Below, in pieces: positions 9,473 to 19,181 of a stretch of DNA of 64,000 bases. Numbering within the stretch: the stretch's first letter is position 1; each line of letters opens with the position of its first letter. The DNA is from Ignavibacteriales bacterium. GTDB taxonomy: Bacteria; Bacteroidota; Ignavibacteria; Ignavibacteriales; SURF-24. The notes under the pieces were generated by a model. That model saw only the letters and a list, made by a program, of their open reading frames with translations, was not told the origin of the DNA and did no database searches. Location of the stretch: assembly GCA_026390815.1 (NCBI GenBank), contig JAPLFH010000007.1, forward strand, positions 124,001-188,000, given 5' to 3'. The position numbers and the translations under genes are program-made.

Positions 9473-11389
9473 ATGCCCGAAAGAACAATTCCAGCAATGT
9501 TTGAAGAAAGTGTTCAAAAATATTCCGGCAATGTTTTAATGTGGGAAAAGAAGAATAGTATTTATGAAGGTTTAACTTACAAAGAGATGCGGAAGATTGT
9601 ACACAGTTTTGCTGCTGGTTTAATAAGGTTGGGAATTGGGAAAGGTGATAGACTTGCATTAATTTCTGAAGGAAGAAATTACTGGGTGATGAGTGAATTA
9701 GGAATCCTTTACGCCAGTGCTGTTAACGTTCCTATCTCGGTTAAGATTGATGAGCTGAATGATTTGAAATTCCGCATTTCACATTCAGAGTGTAAGATGG
9801 TTATTGTTTCCCAAAACCAGGTTGCCAAGATTAGAAAAATAAAACGCGAACTTCCTGATTTGCAGAAAATTATTCTTCTTGATAAGCTTGATAGTTTTGA
9901 AGAAGATGAAATTTTTGTTGAGGATGTTTTCAAATGCGGTGAAGAGTTTATAAAAATGCATCCGGAAGAATTTTCCAAAACCTGGCAAGAGCTAAAAGAA
10001 AATGATTATGCAAACATCTGTTATACATCGGGTACAACTGCCGATCCTAAGGGAATAATTTTAACTCACAGAAATTATACTGCAAACGTTGAGCAATCAT
10101 CGGCGCTTCTTGTAATTCCGGAATGGTACACTTCGCTTTTGGTTTTACCATGGGATCATTGCTTTGCACACACCGCCGGCATTTATACATTGATGAAGAA
10201 TGGAGCCAGTATGGCTTCAATTCAACTTGGTAAAACACCGTTGGAGACTTTGAAAAATATCCCAATAAATATTAAAGAAATTAAACCAACTTTTCTTTTA
10301 AGTGTTCCTGCACTTGCAAAAAACTTTAGAAAGAATATTGAAAAAGGAATTAAAGAAAAAGGATTTATAGTTGAGCACATATTTAATGATGGTTTGAAAG
10401 TGGCTTATGCATATAACGGAATAGGTTGGAATAAAGCAAAAGGCTGGCGGAAACTTTTAAAACCATTAATGAAATTCTACGATAAAATTCTTTTCAGTAA
10501 AATCCGTGAAAGTTTTGGAGGCAGATTGGAGTTCTTTATTGGCGGTGGAGCCTTGCTTGATATTGAACTTCAGCGATTTTTTTATGCACTTGGAATTCCG
10601 ATGTTCCAGGGGTACGGACTTTCAGAATCATCACCTGTAATTTCCTGCAATGTTCCATTGAAACATAAACTTGGTTCATCTGGATTTATTGTTCAAGATC
10701 TTGAATTAAGAATTTGCAGCGATAAAGGAATTGAATTACCAATCGGTGAGAGGGGAGAAATAGTTGTTAAAGGCGAAAATGTAATGGCTGGTTATTGGAA
10801 GAATGAAAAAGCAACTAAAGAAACCATTCGTGATGGCTGGCTTTTTACCGGCGATCTTGGTTATTTGGATAAGGATGGATTCTTATATGTTCTTGGTCGT
10901 GATAAAAGTTTGTTAATCGCCAGTGATGGTGAGAAATATTCTCCGGAAGGAATTGAAGAAACAATTACAGAACATTCACCGTACATTGATCAGATTATGC
11001 TTTACAATAATCAAAGTCCTTACACTTCGGCGCTGGTTGTTCCAAATAAGGAAGCTTTAGTACGTATGATAAAAGAAAATCATTTAAGTGTTGATACAAA
11101 GGAAGCGCAGGAGAGAATTCTAAAAACTATTGAAAATGAAATCAACCATTATAAAAACAATGGTAAATATGCAGGAATGTTTCCGGAGAGATGGCTTCCT
11201 TCTGCAATTGCAGTTTTGGAAGAGCCGTTTACTGAACAGAACCGTTTTCTCAATAGTACCCTTAAAATAGTTAGAGGAAGAATTACGGAGCATTATAAAA
11301 GAGAATTGGATTTTCTTTATACTCCTGAAGCAAAGAATATTTGTAACCAACATAATATCGATGTCATTAAAAAATTATTAAATAATTAA
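9473..11389 (+). CDS. AMP-forming long-chain fatty-acid-CoA ligase
   Basis: ANL-superfamily enzyme that adenylates a fatty acid and transfers it to CoA. The P-loop-like A3 motif reads 'YTSGTTADPKGIILTHRN' near residues 184-201. 'GYGLSESSPV' is the A5 motif, 'GWLFTGDLGYLDKDGFLYV' the A7 region and 'GRDKSLLIASDGEKYSPEGIEE' the hinge/A8. At 638 residues it matches the FadD/FAA1-like long-chain ligases with an inserted helical region. The ATG follows 'aaggattttaagt'. It is transcribed divergently from the beta-CASP gene and stands alone. Substrate chain length cannot be read from sequence alone. Confidence 0.9.
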   Translation: MPERTIPAMFEESVQKYSGNVLMWEKKNSIYEGLTYKEMRKIVHSFAAGLIRLGIGKGDRLALISEGRNYWVMSELGILYASAVNVPISVKIDELNDLKFRISHSECKMVIVSQNQVAKIRKIKRELPDLQKIILLDKLDSFEEDEIFVEDVFKCGEEFIKMHPEEFSKTWQELKENDYANICYTSGTTADPKGIILTHRNYTANVEQSSALLVIPEWYTSLLVLPWDHCFAHTAGIYTLMKNGASMASIQLGKTPLETLKNIPINIKEIKPTFLLSVPALAKNFRKNIEKGIKEKGFIVEHIFNDGLKVAYAYNGIGWNKAKGWRKLLKPLMKFYDKILFSKIRESFGGRLEFFIGGGALLDIELQRFFYALGIPMFQGYGLSESSPVISCNVPLKHKLGSSGFIVQDLELRICSDKGIELPIGERGEIVVKGENVMAGYWKNEKATKETIRDGWLFTGDLGYLDKDGFLYVLGRDKSLLIASDGEKYSPEGIEETITEHSPYIDQIMLYNNQSPYTSALVVPNKEALVRMIKENHLSVDTKEAQERILKTIENEINHYKNNGKYAGMFPERWLPSAIAVLEEPFTEQNRFLNSTLKIVRGRITEHYKRELDFLYTPEAKNICNQHNIDVIKKLLNN

Positions 11390-11517
11390 AACAGATTTAG
11401 AATAAAAACCGGAATCAAAGAGAAAAATGCTAAACGATGATTTATGATTTCATATATAAGGAAGAAGGCTAAGCAAAATCAATCTGCTCTTGGAGACATA
11501 TCATTCCTAAAATTTTG

Positions 11518-14109
11518 TTATTTCAGCACCACAAACTTTTTAGTTTCAACAAAACTTCCTGCCTTAAGCTGATAAAAATAAATTCCGCTTGGCAATTTAT
11601 TTTTATCAATTGAGAATGTATAATTATAGTTACCAGCATTTTGTTCTTCATTTACTAAAGTTGCAACTTCTTTTCCTAAAACATCATAAACCTTTAATGT
11701 AATTAAAGTCCCTCCTTGGGAGGGATTTAGGGAGGCAGCTATCTGATAACTGATAGTTGTACTTGGATTAAATGGATTTGGATAATTTTGGGATAGAGCA
11801 AACTCTTCTGGTAAATCATTCCGTTTCTGTTCTTCCACCTCTACAATCTTGGATAAATCGAAGATGCTACCGTAAATATCATAACCACTTCCTTCGTTTC
11901 TTGCATCAGACCAGACAAAGAAAACTTTATTACCGTTTACCACAACTGTTGGCTGTTTTTTGAATGATTGAACGTTGGAATGAATTATAAATTCCTTCGA
12001 TTTTTCTTTCCCTTCGTTTGAAAAAGCTTTTGCAAAAAGCTGGTTATTCTTAATGTAAAGGACAAGGAAATCATTATTTGTTAACGGATAAATATTAAAA
12101 AATCTATCTAAATATCTTTCAATAACATCGCTTACAATTTTAAAACTTTTTACTAAAGTATCCCCAGTAACTGATAAAATAGTTCCATAGCGGTCCCAGT
12201 TATAATATGGGCGGGTTATTTGTAAAAATTTATTGTTTCCTAAGTAAGAATCAAAGGTGAGGTTATATATTTGAGAAATTTGTTCTAAGTCTCTATTGAA
12301 GTATTGTAATTTGTCACCCCATTTAATAAAAAAGGAAGTATCATCAACCGAAAATAATTTCAACTCCTGATCGTAACCAATATCAAAATTTGATTCCTTA
12401 ATAATCTCACCGATATTATTCAACAATCTCATAAATAATCTATTCCCATCTGTGTAATACATAACCATGGAAGCAATAGACAACTTTAAAATATTGGGAA
12501 ATTGTGAACTACCTGTACCAAACTTTACCAAGGTATCTTTCAGCATTATATCCCAATCTTTATCGTATAATGTATAACCTTTGTGTGTAAAAGGAATACA
12601 ACCGGAAATGCCTGAGAAAAGCCAAAAATTATAACAGTTACCATTGGGTAAGATAAAACAATTGCTGCTTTCTAAGTTGACCTGATTACCGATTAAATTT
12701 CCTTTGCTGTTTACAGTTATTCCACTGGATATTGTCTCTCGATTCCAGGAAATAAAAAATGAATCGTCCTTTACCGGAATAATATTGGGCAACTGATCAT
12801 TACTTCCTGAAGTATCATCATTAATTTTTATTATATCATTTGAATATGAAGATAAATTGAAAACTGTTTTAAGAAATACATCTTTTTCATCACTGATAAC
12901 AGTATACAATGTGCTGTCATTAATCTGGAAAAAGTTGCTTGGATAGAAAAGTGATGTTATACCACCAGGACCTAAAACTTTCGTATCAGAATTTTGATGA
13001 ATAAATGTTCCATCCGAATTAAATAATAATAAATAATTATTGAACATATCCCAGCCACCTTGTAAGTTCAATTCAGTGGAAATATAAATACAGAATTTAT
13101 TATCCTTAATTGGGGTAATGGTAAAATTATGTATAAATCTTTCTCCACTAAAAGGAGTAATTGAAATACTTTTAAGACTATCAATAAGATTTCCGTCGTT
13201 ATTAATTAAAGCATAATTTAAAGAAATTGGATTTCCTTCCAGCCAAAATATTTGCCAGCGGTTATTTGCAATACTTGCACATTTAATTGGAGGTGTATTC
13301 CATGGATTGAACTCTGAATTATTGTTTGTTTTAAATTCTTTTATAAAAACAGGTGTAGTATTTAAAGAATCATTGGAATCGAAAATAGCTGCATAAATAC
13401 CTATAGGTATTGAATCATTAAGATTTTCCCAATTAATATTGCGTGCATTAAACCAACATAATATGTAATTACTGTTTAAATCTTTATCACAATCAAACTT
13501 TGATGATCTTCTGTTGAAAATATTAGAAGGGAGAGATTTTTTTCGGATAAGATTTCCATTTATATCATAATGATTTAATACTATTGCACCATCTATACGG
13601 ATGATAACATTAAATCCATCTTTCATACTTATACATTTAAAGTCCATCCCCAGGCAATCAACATCGCAACCACTTAATCCTGCTTGAAAAATATTGAAAT
13701 CAAAGCTTGAAGATCCATCCGGATAATATATTTTTCCATCAATGTAAGTAATATCATCCATATGAGGATAATAATATCCAGTCCATTCATTTAATGATAA
13801 AAAAGAGCCATCCATGTTTATGGCTATATCGTCATCATCTAATATTCTTAAATTATTCCCAACAGATTTCCCAAGCGAATCATACCACTGTGCATAAGTA
13901 GTTGCTTCACCTTCGCGATAATCTTTCCAGGTTGTTAAAAACCTTTTTGTTCCATTACAAAATAATTTGGGAGAATTTTGAATAATTGTTGATGGCGAAT
14001 TGTCTGTACTTATCTTAAAATCTTCGACTAATTTTGTGGGTGAGTATTGAGCACTCATTATGCCCGAAAGGAAAAAGTAAGTCACTAAAAGAAAATTCTT
14101 GCTGTTCAT
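11518..14109 (-). CDS. T9SS-sorted secreted protein of unknown function
   Basis: 863-residue extracellular or cell-surface protein. It has an N-terminal signal peptide (MNSKNFLLVTYFFLSG, cleavage after 'SAQ'). The body has repeated blade-like beta segments of the kind 'NSDGTFIHQNSD' and 'LPNIIPVKDDSFFISWN', perhaps a beta-propeller, with no catalytic motif recognised. The C-terminal ~90 residues are a T9SS type-A sorting domain: 'EFALSQNYPNPFNPSTTISY', then 'LKVYDVLGKEVATLV', 'LPSGIYFYQLKAG', 'TKKFVVLK'. The domain has an in-frame insertion (ASLNPSQGGTL) encoded by a palindrome at 11707-11740. A hairpin lies in the 5' gap at 14131. Confidence 0.85.
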   Translation of the reverse strand: MNSKNFLLVTYFFLSGIMSAQYSPTKLVEDFKISTDNSPSTIIQNSPKLFCNGTKRFLTTWKDYREGEATTYAQWYDSLGKSVGNNLRILDDDDIAINMDGSFLSLNEWTGYYYPHMDDITYIDGKIYYPDGSSSFDFNIFQAGLSGCDVDCLGMDFKCISMKDGFNVIIRIDGAIVLNHYDINGNLIRKKSLPSNIFNRRSSKFDCDKDLNSNYILCWFNARNINWENLNDSIPIGIYAAIFDSNDSLNTTPVFIKEFKTNNNSEFNPWNTPPIKCASIANNRWQIFWLEGNPISLNYALINNDGNLIDSLKSISITPFSGERFIHNFTITPIKDNKFCIYISTELNLQGGWDMFNNYLLLFNSDGTFIHQNSDTKVLGPGGITSLFYPSNFFQINDSTLYTVISDEKDVFLKTVFNLSSYSNDIIKINDDTSGSNDQLPNIIPVKDDSFFISWNRETISSGITVNSKGNLIGNQVNLESSNCFILPNGNCYNFWLFSGISGCIPFTHKGYTLYDKDWDIMLKDTLVKFGTGSSQFPNILKLSIASMVMYYTDGNRLFMRLLNNIGEIIKESNFDIGYDQELKLFSVDDTSFFIKWGDKLQYFNRDLEQISQIYNLTFDSYLGNNKFLQITRPYYNWDRYGTILSVTGDTLVKSFKIVSDVIERYLDRFFNIYPLTNNDFLVLYIKNNQLFAKAFSNEGKEKSKEFIIHSNVQSFKKQPTVVVNGNKVFFVWSDARNEGSGYDIYGSIFDLSKIVEVEEQKRNDLPEEFALSQNYPNPFNPSTTISYQIAASLNPSQGGTLITLKVYDVLGKEVATLVNEEQNAGNYNYTFSIDKNKLPSGIYFYQLKAGSFVETKKFVVLK
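11707..11740 (-). repeat. in-frame palindromic insertion within a T9SS sorting domain
   Basis: TCCCTCC (11709-11715) and GGAGGGA (11719-11725) form a perfect inverted repeat around TTG, followed by a further GGGAGG at 11729. This GC-rich patch stands out in an AT-rich gene. On the coding strand it encodes the 'SLNPSQGGT' segment. The loop between the first two strands of the sorting domain is here 16 residues, against 9 in the domains at 29.6 kb and 47.3 kb. It looks like a small mobile or dispersed palindrome tolerated in a protein loop. Confidence 0.6.
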
Positions 14110-14130
14110 TCTAAGTCCCCTTAAAGTTTT

Positions 14131-14161
14131 GAAATGCCATACTTTTATGATATGGCATTTC
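14131..14161 (-). promoter_or_regulatory. 11-bp perfect hairpin in a 65-base intergenic gap
   Basis: GAAATGCCATA (14131-14141) pairs perfectly with TATGGCATTTC (14151-14161) around a 9-base loop. It lies between the 1020-aa amidase gene and the downstream T9SS gene on the minus strand. No T-run follows on that strand, so it is not a classic terminator. It may stabilise or process the mRNA, or serve as an operator. Confidence 0.5.
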
Positions 14162-14174
14162 TAAAATACAAATA

Positions 14175-17100
14175 TTACATCTTAAGTAAATCAAAAATAT
14201 TTTTCATCACTATATCTCTAATTTCCTCGCTTTGAATTGTTTCAAACGGAAAACCGAAAACAACTACTCCATAATCATTTTTATAAAACGTTGCAGCAGA
14301 AAACTTGTTTTCGAAATATCTTAAGATTGTTTTGCTTCCGCCAAATGGACCAATTGCATCCGGTGCATCAACATGGTAAATATCTTTCGTCAGCTCAGTG
14401 TTGAAAAGGAAGGTCATATTTTTTACAATAAACGAGTTTGATGTTGAAACAACTTTACCAATCTTAGCTGCGTGATCAGAAATCCAATTAAACTTCAGAA
14501 TATCATGAGCAAACTTAATATCGGTGCTGTCTTTTCCTTTGGGTTTGAACAGATCAGTACCAATGTAAGATCCGGAAACAAACAGGTTTCCGCCAGCTTT
14601 GGTAAAGTTAGTTAGCGCCGCTTGTAGTTTTACCGGGAAAGCAACAAACTGAGTTCCGTTCAGTGAATCAACGATTGCTTTCTGCCAGTGAGTTTCTTTT
14701 TCCTTACCAAGAATTAAATCGATGAATTTATATTTTGTTAAATCAACAAAATTATCCCACACTGCTTCACCGCTTGCAGATGAATAAGAATAACCACAGC
14801 TTTTAATGGAATTACCATGAATGAACGGATAATCAAAACTATTTCCGGCGAAAATTAATCCTTCATTGTATGCGTAACTTGCACCGTGTCCTGGTGCATC
14901 ATTAGTTCTGAAATCAGAGACGGGATCAAAGTTATATTGAGTACCGGTAAAATTAAAATCATATTTATCTGGTACACCAGCATCAACAAAATTTGTGAAG
15001 CCGGAAAATTCTTTTGTATCAACTGTTGCTGGTCCGCAGATTCTATCAAAGCCATTAACAATCAATACCGGATCTTTTTTATTGTTCATCCAGCATACAG
15101 AAAGAATTTCGGATGGAAAACTTTCTCCGCCTTCATTTACTGCTGTTACTTTAAAGCTGTATATCTTTCCCGGTTTTAAATTTGGAAGTTTAAAAGAATT
15201 TCCTTCAACCAATATTCCATTATCAAAATCGTTGTCATCCATTCGTGTATATAAAACATATTTAACAGCTTTTGCCGTTGGCTTCAACGGATCATCAACT
15301 GGCTGCCATTTCAATTCAACTCCGCTATTGTTATCAAGTATAGCTTGAAAATGATCGACTGGCAATGGCTGAACTACATAATCGGTTCCGTTTTGTGTTG
15401 AAATGAATCGTAGCATAGCTTTGTAAATTGCACGGGAAACCGTAAATCGGAAACGTGGATCGAGAACATATTTCATATCAAGAAAATTTTGATGTGAAAG
15501 AAGTTCTAACAATACCGAAGGAATGTTTGGTCTGCGCGATTCGCTGTAATCAGCTTCCCGAAGTTGTCTTCTACTCCAGGCAGGATCAAATTTTGCTTTA
15601 ATGTCATCACAAATTTGTGTTTGAACAAGATCAGCTAAATCTCTGTTAGCAAACCTGGAATAACCTGAAGGGAAAACATCTTTCTTATCGTTGTCTTCAA
15701 TTGTATAAATGGAAAGTGTTCCAATCGTTGTATCGTTATGCGTTATTCCTGCATCCGTGTGGAAAGCCATGGTAAGATCAATTGGAATTCCCAACCCTTT
15801 TTCATTCCGGTTTTTATTTGGACCAGATGGTGCTCCGTTTAGATAGTTGGCGTATTCTGCACGACATTGATAATCATCTCTGTAATCATCTTTGTCTTTC
15901 ATAAAACTATAAACTAAAGTATCAGGCATTCCGGAATATTGAAGATTGTAGCGGGCGCTTTCAACATACTTGGGTCTTCCACTGGTGGAACCATTGCGGC
16001 TGATAATTCCCATACCGCCACCAAATCTAACTGCATCTGCTGAAACAATTTTACCTTCAGGATTTTCACCAGTCATATTTGAAAGAAGTACTTTTCCAGT
16101 TGTTGGATTATATCCATTTCCAAACTTGAACTTTCCTAAATAAATCCAAGTACTGCCACCGATTTTTTGATTAACTACAAAATCAGTTATTCCACCTTCG
16201 TGATAAACCGAATAATGGGCATCGGAAATATTTTTATCTGAAGCAGGATAAGAAATATAAACTGCATAGTAACCAGTTTCGGGAATATCCGGAATCCAAT
16301 TTACAAGCGCTGTGGATTTGCTATCAGCCTGAACAAATCTGGCTGTTCCCTTTTTAAATGGATTATATCCTTCCGGATACGGTGGATTACCTACCGCAAA
16401 GCCAGCTTGTTCACTTGTTTTGAAATGATGATTTTTATCTACGTTTGCTTCCAGATATTTTTCATTACCAGCTTTTAATTCATTAACATCATTATCCACA
16501 ACCGCTTCATTTGTCTGTGTATCTCTTTCTCGCGGCATAAAAATGTTAGCTCCGGCATTTTCCAGCATTGGTAAAATGTACGGCAAAACAAAAGATGTTG
16601 GAATTAAATCCTCAACAGTTTGAAACAACCTTGGGCGTTGCCATTCCCAGCGGTCTTCATCACTGCTGTAATACCAACCGTGACTATTCCATAGAACAAT
16701 GTTACGTTGGAATAATCCTTTATCAATTTTAAATGGCTTACTAATATTCTGAACCACAGGCGACGGTCTATCAAATGTTTTAGATGGAAGTCTGGAAAGA
16801 TCAAATTCACTTTTATCTTTTCTAAAGTAATTTGGAATTAGTTGTTCAATTGGTTTGTGTAATGTCTGGATGGAAAATTTGTAATCGCTGTAATCAACTC
16901 CAAAAAAATCTTTAATTGAAGAATAAATTTGTTCTACATTTTCCTGTCGGAATGGAAGATTTGAAAATTCTCTGTTAAAATTAATCTGGATTGATTTATT
17001 CGTTTCGTCAGAAATTACCGTGTCTACTTTAGCTAAAGGAGGTAAAGGAATAGTAAATTGCTTTTTCTTTACAACTTCTCTAAATGAAGCAGCCAGCTCT

Positions 17101-17237
17101 GGAAAAGAAAGTTTTGTTTTTATGTTCTCTTCTTTTTTTTCAAGAGCCTTTTCTTCTTTGGTAATTGATTTGGTGGCACAACCTGTTATGAGTAAAATAG
17201 AAATAAAAACAGTTGAAAGTAAAAATCGTTTTTTCAT
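14175..17237 (-). CDS. lipoprotein N-acetylmuramoyl-L-alanine amidase with golvesin-like and FnIII domains
   Basis: Large (1020-residue) cell-envelope lipoprotein; signal 'LLSTVFISILLITGC' with Cys 19. The Amidase_3 fold is split. Its start is 'IVLWNSHGWYYS' near residue 180, with 'LENAGANIFMPRERD'. After an insert it resumes with 'LTMAFHTDAGI' and 'IPSVLLELLSHQNFLDMKY'. The insert (~residues 300-405) resembles the golvesin C-terminal domain ('GTARFVQAD', 'GYYAVYISYP', 'SADAVRFGGGMG'). A FnIII module follows near 660-725 ('GVELKWQPVDD'). The C-terminal ~280 residues resemble a flavodoxin/GATase-like fold ('ILVNGFDRICGP', 'GGNLFVSGSYIGTDLF'). Homologues in Bacteroidota are often labelled xanthan lyase; amidase activity is more plausible from the motifs. 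Confidence 0.78.
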   Translation of the reverse strand: MKKRFLLSTVFISILLITGCATKSITKEEKALEKKEENIKTKLSFPELAASFREVVKKKQFTIPLPPLAKVDTVISDETNKSIQINFNREFSNLPFRQENVEQIYSSIKDFFGVDYSDYKFSIQTLHKPIEQLIPNYFRKDKSEFDLSRLPSKTFDRPSPVVQNISKPFKIDKGLFQRNIVLWNSHGWYYSSDEDRWEWQRPRLFQTVEDLIPTSFVLPYILPMLENAGANIFMPRERDTQTNEAVVDNDVNELKAGNEKYLEANVDKNHHFKTSEQAGFAVGNPPYPEGYNPFKKGTARFVQADSKSTALVNWIPDIPETGYYAVYISYPASDKNISDAHYSVYHEGGITDFVVNQKIGGSTWIYLGKFKFGNGYNPTTGKVLLSNMTGENPEGKIVSADAVRFGGGMGIISRNGSTSGRPKYVESARYNLQYSGMPDTLVYSFMKDKDDYRDDYQCRAEYANYLNGAPSGPNKNRNEKGLGIPIDLTMAFHTDAGITHNDTTIGTLSIYTIEDNDKKDVFPSGYSRFANRDLADLVQTQICDDIKAKFDPAWSRRQLREADYSESRRPNIPSVLLELLSHQNFLDMKYVLDPRFRFTVSRAIYKAMLRFISTQNGTDYVVQPLPVDHFQAILDNNSGVELKWQPVDDPLKPTAKAVKYVLYTRMDDNDFDNGILVEGNSFKLPNLKPGKIYSFKVTAVNEGGESFPSEILSVCWMNNKKDPVLIVNGFDRICGPATVDTKEFSGFTNFVDAGVPDKYDFNFTGTQYNFDPVSDFRTNDAPGHGASYAYNEGLIFAGNSFDYPFIHGNSIKSCGYSYSSASGEAVWDNFVDLTKYKFIDLILGKEKETHWQKAIVDSLNGTQFVAFPVKLQAALTNFTKAGGNLFVSGSYIGTDLFKPKGKDSTDIKFAHDILKFNWISDHAAKIGKVVSTSNSFIVKNMTFLFNTELTKDIYHVDAPDAIGPFGGSKTILRYFENKFSAATFYKNDYGVVVFGFPFETIQSEEIRDIVMKNIFDLLKM

Positions 17238-17292
17238 TTTAATTTGTTCCCAATAATGAATAAACAGAAATTAGTTTAACCAGCTTAAAACG

Positions 17293-18957
17293 TTAATCTT
17301 TTACTTCCTTTTCTATTTGAAAAACTGGTTTAATGTCTACCGGAAGTTTAACAAGTTTATTACGTAACGTAACCATCGATGGAGAATCCACAGCATATTT
17401 TTCAATTAATTGTTTAGCGCCGTTGTAATCGCCAGTTGCCTGAATTGTTAAAATTATTTTTGCTAATTCTTTTAAAGCTGAATGCACTTTTGCGAAATCA
17501 ACTTTAACTTTTTGAGTTTTAGCATCGTAAACATATCCACCTTTTTCCAACAGGAAGTTATAAATGATTGCACTGCCTGCGCCGTGTGCTTCATTTATTC
17601 CAAATCGAACTGAGCGGAAAATACCAGCTAAGAATGTTGCCCAAATTTGCTTTTCAGATTTTTTTGGATAAACACCTTTATCGACTAAGAAGTTATTGTT
17701 ATACATTCCAAGTATGTCCGCTTTACATTCTTCAATTTTGGAATAAGTTTCCTTTAATTCAATTTTAACTTCTGACTTTAATCCATTCACTGTTATATAG
17801 CCGGGACCTAAGCCATGAGACATTTCGTGCATTAAAGTATGATTAAAGAATCCATCAAATGTAACATAAGGTAATTGGCTTTTATCCATTACAATCTGAG
17901 CGATTGGTTTAAGAAGTTTTTCAAACTTTGCTTCGTGAACATTTTTAATCATTACCTTCTTGGAACCTTTTGCAGAGCGCACTCTTTCATCGTTTGGAAG
18001 ATTGAACGCAAGAGTTTGAACGCCGCGCTTTGCATCACCCGCTGTATAAATTTCGTTTACCACCACTATTGGAGATTCTGAACCGCGATCAAAATTCTTA
18101 TACTTATCATCGTATGGAAGATTTTTTTCCATCTCAGTTAGGTACTGTCCAAACTTCTCAAGTTTTTTACTTTCACCAGGATCTTTGATTGTAAGAAATG
18201 ATTCAAATGATGCTTTATAATTAAACAATCCATCTTCGTAAACTTCGTAAGGTCCAATTACTACTTCAATTTTGCTGTCTTTCAAATCCATCCAAGCCAT
18301 GTCGCTTTCGTAATAATCATTAGTTTCAAATGCCAGGGCACGTGTTAATAAATATTTTTTAAGGGATTCGTTATCACTATAACCAGCGGCTTCTCTTAAA
18401 AACTTTGCGGCTTTGGTTAGCTTATCTCCATAATATTTTGAATATGGGATAGCAATCAATTTATGATCTGTTCTGCGAATTATGGAGAATTCAGAAGTAA
18501 AGCTGTTTTTATCAGAAGGATTATTCTTTATCCAGTTTTCAAATTCTTCCTTTGTCATATCATCAGGATAAAAATTTGCACCAAGAGGTTTTTCTTTCCC
18601 TCCATAAAATGGATCGTCATGGTTTAACCGGTCAAATGGACCGCAGTTTATATTAAAATATTTTAAAGTAAGAAAAGCAAGTTCGTTAGATTGCTTTTGC
18701 AATTCGTTTTTAAGCTCTTCATTTTTTGCATAAACCTGATCAAGAAAAATTTCATCAATAACTTCTGATGCCTGGTATAGTTTCTTAACTACTAATTTTT
18801 CTCTTTCATTAAGCAACTTATGATCATATTTAATTTTAGTTTCGACGTATTGAGAAATCATCTTTTTTAATGTTTTGGTATCCATCTTCTCCTGCCCGCT
18901 TGTTTTAATTGTTGTTAATATTAGAACAACTGATAGAAAATAAATAATAGTTTTCAT
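17293..18957 (-). CDS. exported M49 (dipeptidyl-peptidase III-like) zinc peptidase
   Basis: Predicted secreted metallopeptidase of 554 residues. It has a signal peptide (MKTIIYFLSVVLILTT, cleavage near 'TSGQ'). The zinc motif 'LMHEMSHGLGPG' lies near residue 380 and the second ligand motif 'EECKADILGMY' follows about 35 residues later, the arrangement of the M49 DPP III clan. The shorter length and 'HEMSH' rather than 'HELLGH' match the bacterial and plant short-form relatives. It likely removes dipeptides from peptides outside the cytoplasm (inference). It lies 55 bases upstream of the amidase gene on the same strand, so a peptide/peptidoglycan-processing operon is possible. Confidence 0.82.
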   Translation of the reverse strand: MKTIIYFLSVVLILTTIKTSGQEKMDTKTLKKMISQYVETKIKYDHKLLNEREKLVVKKLYQASEVIDEIFLDQVYAKNEELKNELQKQSNELAFLTLKYFNINCGPFDRLNHDDPFYGGKEKPLGANFYPDDMTKEEFENWIKNNPSDKNSFTSEFSIIRRTDHKLIAIPYSKYYGDKLTKAAKFLREAAGYSDNESLKKYLLTRALAFETNDYYESDMAWMDLKDSKIEVVIGPYEVYEDGLFNYKASFESFLTIKDPGESKKLEKFGQYLTEMEKNLPYDDKYKNFDRGSESPIVVVNEIYTAGDAKRGVQTLAFNLPNDERVRSAKGSKKVMIKNVHEAKFEKLLKPIAQIVMDKSQLPYVTFDGFFNHTLMHEMSHGLGPGYITVNGLKSEVKIELKETYSKIEECKADILGMYNNNFLVDKGVYPKKSEKQIWATFLAGIFRSVRFGINEAHGAGSAIIYNFLLEKGGYVYDAKTQKVKVDFAKVHSALKELAKIILTIQATGDYNGAKQLIEKYAVDSPSMVTLRNKLVKLPVDIKPVFQIEKEVKD

Positions 18958-19181
18958 ATTAATCCCTTATTTATATTTTTAATTCTACTTTCTTTTTGTG
19001 AAATATAAAGAATTTTAAGAAAGTATTTAACTACACAAGTGTAGTAAAAATTGTTATTAGTGTATAAAAAAAACAACAAACCATTTACTAAAACTTCTAA
19101 AAATCACAATAATCAATTCAATCTTTTTGGCATTTAGGTTGAATATAAATGAGAGTGTTAATTAAAAAGCAGAGGTATAAA

